DNA from: Plasmopara viticola
Taxonomy: Eukaryota > Oomycota > Peronosporomycetes > Peronosporales > Peronosporaceae
Assembly: GCA_001695595.3 (NCBI GenBank)
Contig: MBPM02000113.1
Span: forward strand, 1 to 64,000
Direction: 5' to 3'
Length of the DNA: 64,000 nt
Below are positions 58,193 to 64,000 of this stretch, in pieces. The position numbers and the translations under genes were made by a program. Position 1 is the stretch's first letter. Each line of letters starts with the position of its first letter. The notes under the pieces were generated by a model, which saw only the letters and a list, made by a program, of their open reading frames with translations, had not been told where the DNA came from and ran no database searches.

Positions 58193-60246
58193 TCATAAAC
58201 AGTTAGATGTCACGGCTAAAGTGTGCCAAGCTCTTGATAGCTCCGTGTGGAGTTGGAGCAGCAAAGCAGAGTTTCGAGCTATAGCAAATGCTTTTAGTCC
58301 GCATAGCAATGTAGAAAAGTCGAGGCGATGAAGCGGCAAAATGAGAAGCAGCGGCAGTACTTCGCGAGCGTAACCGGCAAATATCATAACTGTCACTAAA
58401 GTTCTTTTGGATCCGAGCCCCGCTGCACAAGCTAACCACCGCGTGCACAGACCAATGTATAAATTTGTCGTAGACGTGTCGCTATTTACGAGCACCACAC
58501 CTTCTTTTTCAGATTCTTCACAAAACACTCCTTCCGCCAGCCAAATTTTCATCAGTTGTTGTACATCCCATGGAAAAATTACGTATTGTGAGCTTAGAGC
58601 AGATTTACTCAGCGCATGCTCAAGAAATTTTGCTGAGAACAATCGGCCACCTTGATTCAGCACCAAGCGTACTTTTGCCTCGCAATCTTTGTGAATGCTG
58701 CTATCTCTTTCACTCTCTAAAACGATGCTTGTCATGTATAGACTTGTTCTGCCACTTATGTCGGTAGCATTCAGCGGATTCGACACACCATGTTGTTCCA
58801 ATTCCCTTAAGTTGCCAAATACTCGCATAAGGCACAATAATAATGTCTGTACCTCTTGAGCAGAGCCGTGCGCACATGCGTAATGTGCAGGTGTTTTCTT
58901 TTGCGTCGTAACAGCTGTAAGCGCATAACCATCTGGATCTAAGTCGGACAGAAGTTGCATGATTGAGGGACTGCGTCGCAAGATAGCTCGGTGCATGGCT
59001 GTTTCACCAATCGCGTTTCGTGCCGTCACAGAGGCATACTTGTACTTTATGATGAAACGCACCACTGCTTCGACTTCAGTATCCACCGCCTGCAGCAATA
59101 ACGCACCCGCAAAATCCTGTCGCTGCAGCGTGGATACATTTTGATGATGATTTAGAAACAACTGGAGTACATTCAGATCAGCGCGCTGTAGGACTAAGTC
59201 GATTGGTGAAACACCGTTCGCATCTACTACGTCGATGTTCACGCCACAACTTAATAGAAGATTCGTTACGATCAGTCCGCCTTCTTGGATACAGTAATGC
59301 AACGATGTCTTGCCATTCTGCGCGCCCATCACGATTGCTTTGTTAGCCACTTTAATTAATCATACTTATGCTTAGCCTTCTAGTGCAGAGAGCTGACCTC
59401 ATCTTGTGTATTTCCATCTGCGCCCGCATCCAGCAAAAGCTTCGCTACTTCGTACGATTCGTCGCTAGTAGAACAATGTAATGCCGTCTTCCCGTCCTAC
59501 AAATTCATACGAATCGTATTAAAAATAATGCTCATGCAAACCAAATCACTACCAAAGTCTCACCCGACTTTGCGCGTTCACATTTGCACCAAAGTGAAGG
59601 AGCAGCTGGACGACTGCAACCACCTGCTTGACTTGTTCATTCTCTTCCTTGCGGCACTACCCCAACAGGATAAATAACCAATAAAGCGAGTTAAACCTAA
59701 TCGATCAGGTAAGCAAAAATTCTGTTTGATGCGCACATCAACGACGAGATTTCGCTGCACGGCCTGACCTCCTCGGAAGACGCAGCGCGATGTCATTAAA
59801 CTAAGTCGCAAGATGGCCACCATCATGGCCGTCATACCGCCTTCGTTGCCTGAATCGGGTTGCTGGCCGGATTCAAGCAAGAACGTTAGGACGGCCAAGT
59901 CCCCTTTCCACGCCGCCGTGTGAAGCGCTGAAGCGCCCAGTGTATTCAAGCAGAAGCTATCCCAGCTACAGAAGTGCGTTTGATGCTGTGTCGCGTCCAA
60001 CACTTCTACACGCTACAGGTTTGAAATTTCGTGAGTGACACGTACAGAAAACAAGCGGGGGCTGTGCCATTATCGCACATTGCAGAATTACGATACCCGC
60101 TGGAGATCAAGCCACTCAGGAAACTTCTTTGTAAGCAGACGCATGGTCGCCACGTCACTTCGTGCACCGGCAGCAAGCCAAGCCGCGTGAACGTCGGACA
60201 TAACAGATGAAGGTGGCATCGTTGATGCGAAGACATTTGCGGCCAT
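58193..60246 (-). CDS. Ankyrin-repeat protein, five exons
   Basis: Exons on the minus strand: 60246-60097, 60012-59737, 59656-59564, 59496-59398 and 59317-58193. The four introns (84, 80, 67 and 80 bp) all begin GT, end AG and lie in phase 0, so the joined frame is uninterrupted over 580 residues. The start is the ATG at 60246 (MAANVFASTMPPSSVMSDVH). Apparent starts inside exons 2 and 5 are GTG codons and are not real. Ankyrin repeats are seen at about 75-106 (ASALHTAAWKGDLAVLTFLL), 107-173 (interrupted by a loop, ending HFGANVNAQ), 174-206 (DGKTALHCSTSDESYEVAKL), 207-239 (NGKTSLHYCIQEGG), 240-271, 274-308, 310-344 (GETAMHRAILRRS) and 345-375 (KTPAHYACAHGSAQEVQTLL). The C-terminal ~200 residues have no repeat I can assign. 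Such repeats bind other proteins; the partner is unknown. Exon borders coincide with repeat borders. Confidence 0.8.
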
Positions 60247-60280
60247 TGTCGAAACGTACTCTCGTCAACGTAGAGAACAA

Positions 60281-60296
60281 AAAGAAGACTGAGCTC
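60281..60296 (-). promoter_or_regulatory. Possible initiator element of the ankyrin gene
   Basis: On the minus strand GAGCTCAGTCTTCTTT lies 35-50 bp before the ATG. It resembles the oomycete initiator plus flanking region (core TCAYTYY) except for G at the fourth base. The position is right, but the match is imperfect. Confidence 0.25.
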
Positions 60297-61798
60297 AACA
60301 AGGCGATAGCGGCCTGTTTACAAATTTATGCTCGATGCACAATTTCTTAGTCCTAGAACTTGATAATTCGTGATCGCATCCTTTCTACACAGGTGCTTAT
60401 CATTAGGCTCGTAACGAACTGGAGGCCTCGAAAATAACAAAGGTAGTATCCTACTTCATGCTTATTTCTGTAGTACGAATTTATGTGAGGAATAAAGATT
60501 TTCGCATCGATACATAATTCCTGTAGATTGCTTAGTTTCATGTAAAAGTACATTGCAGCCCGCCCTGTAGCCCACCCAGGCTGCGTAACAAATTTATCGA
60601 CCAACCTGCTGCTATAATTTTCTTCCTAGATGGCTTGATGGATTACTTATGCTAAAGGACATAAAGCATCGCGTCACACAGAATCGAATAACTCTTAATG
60701 CGCTGCACTGCTAAACACTATCGTTTTTGGCAAATTGCATTGAAAAGCTGCGAGCCAAGGACTCGTCAAAGCGGCCCAACACCTTCGAGCGAATGTCGCA
60801 TGTTTATTTGCAGCTGAATGAAGCATGTACGTGGAGCTCGCAAACAAATCACCTAATCTCTAAGACGACTTGTATATTCAAAATGCAACGTGAAATCTGG
60901 CCTCTGCTAGTTATAAGCAAAGCCGGTCACTCAGGTATTATCGTCCTCCAAATTAATAATTATGGCCACATTTGAGTACATTGAACTCGGAATTATTTTT
61001 CTTTACATGTAATATTTTTCTTAGTTCTTATACTGGCTACAAACATTTATTAGAGTAGCAGCTGTCGTGAGTGTAGTAATAGTAATACTTAATTAATACT
61101 GACCAAAGTGGAGGTTCGTGCAAATGTAGCAATCTTAGTGATTCCAATACAAAATAATAAAGCACACTTTTGGCCCCTTGTCCGGTCGGTCAGAGCAAAT
61201 TTATTTCGCTTGTTGTGGACCTTCGACCAATATGTATGAAGATCGTGGCTTCCGGGGCAAATAGTAATTTCATGTTTGTGCTGCTCAGTAACCCGAGATT
61301 GTACTATCATTGTAACGCTTCATAGTACTGAAATTAAAAGTAAAACTTCTCCATTGAGAGGCGAGAATCGTGCATTTTTGCCCCACCTTAAAGTCACATT
61401 ATGTGAAATAATAACCTATTCATGCTGTGGAAGGTGTTTGCCGTGGGGCTAGTATCATTATGAACTTAGAATGACAGACTCGAATTTCGAGCTACGCTCG
61501 CACTGCCGTGAATTTTGTTTTTCGAATTCGTCGTTTTAACCATTTTGCAATTTTTCAGCATTTTTTATTGCTGCTCAATACTCTTTAGAGCACGCCAATC
61601 GCATGTCCGTGATTCATCAAAACAAAATAGGACTTAACTTGCAATGCTGCAGAAATATATTGCATTGTACGATATAGCCTTGTCTGGACTTGCAATCAAA
61701 CTATCTTGCTAAATGTGTTATCAGCCCTTCTCCGAAGTAATGTCCTACAATCTGTTTAAACACGACAGATCTCATTTGAAGCTGCAGTAATCGTAATT
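60297..61798. other. Spacer with two possible gene fragments
   Basis: Minus-strand 60353-60604 begins VDKFVTQPGWATGRAAMYFY, which faintly recalls the PGWANARDV block near the end of CbxX/SpoVK-type AAA+ ATPases. Plus-strand 60727-60819 reads CIEKLRAKDSSKRPNTFERM, similar to protein-kinase subdomain XI (AKDPSKRP). Neither has a start, a neighbouring domain or a continuous frame. Nothing else is seen. Confidence 0.3.
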
Positions 61799-61861
61799 GC
61801 CATGGCTTTTGCCATGGCTTTTGCCATGGCTTTTGCCATGGCTTTTGCCATGGCTTTTGCC
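61799..61861. repeat. 12-bp minisatellite (GCCATGGCTTTT)n
   Basis: Five consecutive copies of GCCATGGCTTTT plus a partial one. In the minus-strand frame 62013-61756 they would encode MAKA repeats, but that 85-codon frame has no other sign of being a gene. Each unit contains the palindrome GCCATGGC. Confidence 0.9.
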
Positions 61862-64000
61862 CTTAAGCAATGCCATTTTCTCAGTCGTGCGACGCATCTA
61901 ACCCAAAAATTACAAGTTGCACTAAAGCATCGCAAACAAGAGAATGCTTGAATTCCCGTGTCAGTTGGGAAACGATGAGTATTCGTTTCAACATTCACAA
62001 GTGGCAGCAGCACACATCACCTGATTTTGAAATTCGCGACGGGTAAACCACAACATAACGTTTAATCTATTACACAGTCAGTTACATTTCGTTTAGCAGG
62101 ATTTAGTGACGCCAAACATGACTGAACGTCAAGTGCAACACAGTATGGGGAAGTGTTTATTCAAACTTATTTTTGTTGCCTGATGTGGTGTCATCAATAC
62201 ACCTGTACGACTCTTAGTCGACGAGAGCATGGTCGTTTTCATATTTTAAGGACGCGATTCGCACAGCTTGTTAAACCGGGTGTGTTAGTTAGTGGCTCAA
62301 ATGATTTCAGCTTCATGATTGGCTATAACAAATCTCTGGGTTGTAAGCTCATAAGCTGGAACTTTGTTACCTGATGTGTCCGGTAACTTTAGCATGTTAT
62401 ATATCATCCATGTAGTTACTTTTAATGGCCCATCACATCACCTCTTTCTTAACAATTAATACACCGCAAGCTTAAGGACAAGTAAATCGAGACTATGCGG
62501 TGTCAACAAATAGTTGAAACTAGTACAAGCAAAAATGACTTCTCCCGCAAATTTGCGGAGTGCAGTTGACCAGTTTGAGCATTTACACATACGCAATTCA
62601 ATTAGATATTCAGTCAAATAATCGTCCACATGAGGATAAGCTTTGACGCCATCACTGACAATGATAAGCTTGAGTACGACAGCGGCAACATCGCCGCAAC
62701 TGCATGGAGATACGGACTGTACAATGCAAAATACGATCGCCAAGGGATCAAAACTTAATCTGTTGCGCTACTGTCACGGCCAAACCCTTTTACTATCCAG
62801 GACAACACACGACAACACTCCTATGTATTGTTGATAAAACGACATTCAAGCCATCAAGCCTTGTACTTACACGAGGCAGTAACCACGAGACATCGAAGAG
62901 ATCGTCATTAGTCTTTGTGACTAGAAAGTCGGATGCAGCCAGGTATGACCAGTTTATAGGCTACCACTAGTCAATGCCGAGCACGCGAAGCGCGACGTGT
63001 ATCTCCCTAGTTTTTTAAGCCTACAGAAGTGTAATTGTCGAAGTCTAGATTCGAATTGCTGATAGCTATATACAACCGCTTGTCTGAGAGGTCGCAGTGT
63101 TTATCTACGTTTGCCTTCTCTTTCTTCACCGCTGTAGCGCGTTGCGCTTGGATTAGGTGACCAACTAGCGAAGCAATTAAGCTCCACCACAGCGAATGAG
63201 TCGACTTCTGCCAAAGAAGTAAAGTGTGTAATTGACTGCGAGTGGCGCAGGAACATTGAGCGTACAATTGCTCTCGGTCTATGATGGGAAATGCGTAGGT
63301 TTACAAAGTCCATATCCTCGTCTTTTCTTGCAGTGTGTCCATGCGCATGATTTCTTAATGTGGTGCTGCAATTATTAATGCTAAAATGATGGATGGAGTG
63401 CCCTTTTGACATCTACAAGATCGAGGTTTCGTGTTTTCTTCCTTAGAATAAAGCCTTTGGTAGCCATAAAGCGATGTAAGCTTGTTGAACCGAAGTAGGG
63501 GACGTCGGCCGTTGTTGACGAAGTGCGGGCCAGATATATCGATTCGTGCTCTGCGTGCTCAGAGTTACTAGGGTCTTGCTTCAGTAAAGATAGAAAATTA
63601 AGTATCCAGTCAACAGAAAACGTTGCGTAGCAATGTAAAATATTTTTTAGCACACTGCTAACCTAGTTTGTTTGACCGACTGTTTCAGGGTATGCATATT
63701 CTAACATCAAATGCTTAGCATCTACTAAAATGAGTCGCTCCTTATGCATAACTATACATTCTAAAGACACGATGACTATTAACAAAATAATTTTTTGAGA
63801 GAAATGCAAATACATTCCAGTTGGCAGCAGACTAACCTCAGTCAGCTCTTAAACAGTTATCATATGTTTGAGCTTATTTACGTGGCTAACATATGCCCCA
63901 GATAATTTATTGTATCGTGTGTAACCTGGGACTGTATCGTGCTATCCCATCTTGTTTGGACTAAGTGACGAGTACTTCTAGCTCAATGCACTTACCAGCG
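61862..64000. other. Spacer without a supported gene
   Basis: AT-rich. Short frames up to 103 codons overlap on the minus strand at 63007-63653 and might be pieces of one decayed gene (for example NLDLVDVKRALHPSF and VDKHCDLSDKRLYIAISNSN), but no domain is recognisable and the frame changes at least twice. Confidence 0.45.

Noticed and set aside
59578..60003. Separate 141-codon ankyrin gene
   Set aside because: The apparent start is a GTG inside an exon and its last third is intron 2 read through. It is exon 2 of the five-exon gene.
61756..62013. 85-codon minus-strand frame with MAKA repeats
   Set aside because: The repeats come from a 12-bp minisatellite; the rest of the frame has no protein features or convincing start.

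Overview
The window looks like nuclear DNA of a eukaryote, most likely an oomycete (Phytophthora or downy-mildew type). This is an inference. It rests on short GT-AG introns of 58-84 bp, an ankyrin-repeat gene of the kind common in these organisms, a decayed LINE (non-LTR retrotransposon), tRNA genes with internal A and B boxes and T-run terminators, and gene-poor, AT-rich spacer. There is no bacterial operon structure.

Positions 1-47572 are one very large tandem array of tRNA-Lys(CTT) genes, all on the minus strand. I count 85 tRNA-sized copies, 44 of them identical. The unit is about 302 bp: a 73-nt tRNA plus a roughly 229-bp spacer. From 1 to 12400 the units follow each other without interruption (41 copies). 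The small minus-strand reading frames of 60-119 codons that recur there are translations of tRNA plus spacer and are not genes.

From 12401 to 47572 the same array is interrupted nine times by a 2.40-2.42 kb fragment of a LINE. Every fragment sits at exactly the same place, one base upstream of a tRNA 5' end, between two copies of the 17-bp sequence ACTGAGCTAGACGGGCT. One original insertion therefore seems to have been multiplied with its surrounding tRNA units. The result is composite units of 3.32-4.24 kb that carry 3, 4, 5 or 6 tRNA copies each and form a higher-order repeat. At 46588-46604 the same unit type occurs without the LINE, which is an 'empty site'. Array 1-12400 is highly homogeneous, whereas the LINE-bearing part contains recurrent families of mutated tRNA copies, some with a six-base anticodon loop, a changed U33 or a changed discriminator base.

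From 47573 to 64000 the DNA is single-copy and sparsely coding. I can support three genes: a single-exon 400-residue protein with 2-oxoglutarate/Fe(II) oxygenase-like motifs (55020-56222), a small two-exon gene (57922-58129), and a five-exon ankyrin-repeat gene on the minus strand (60246-58193). The last two are convergent and end 63 bp apart. The remainder holds a 140-bp tandem duplication, a 12-bp minisatellite and scattered possible gene relics. No pathway links these genes.
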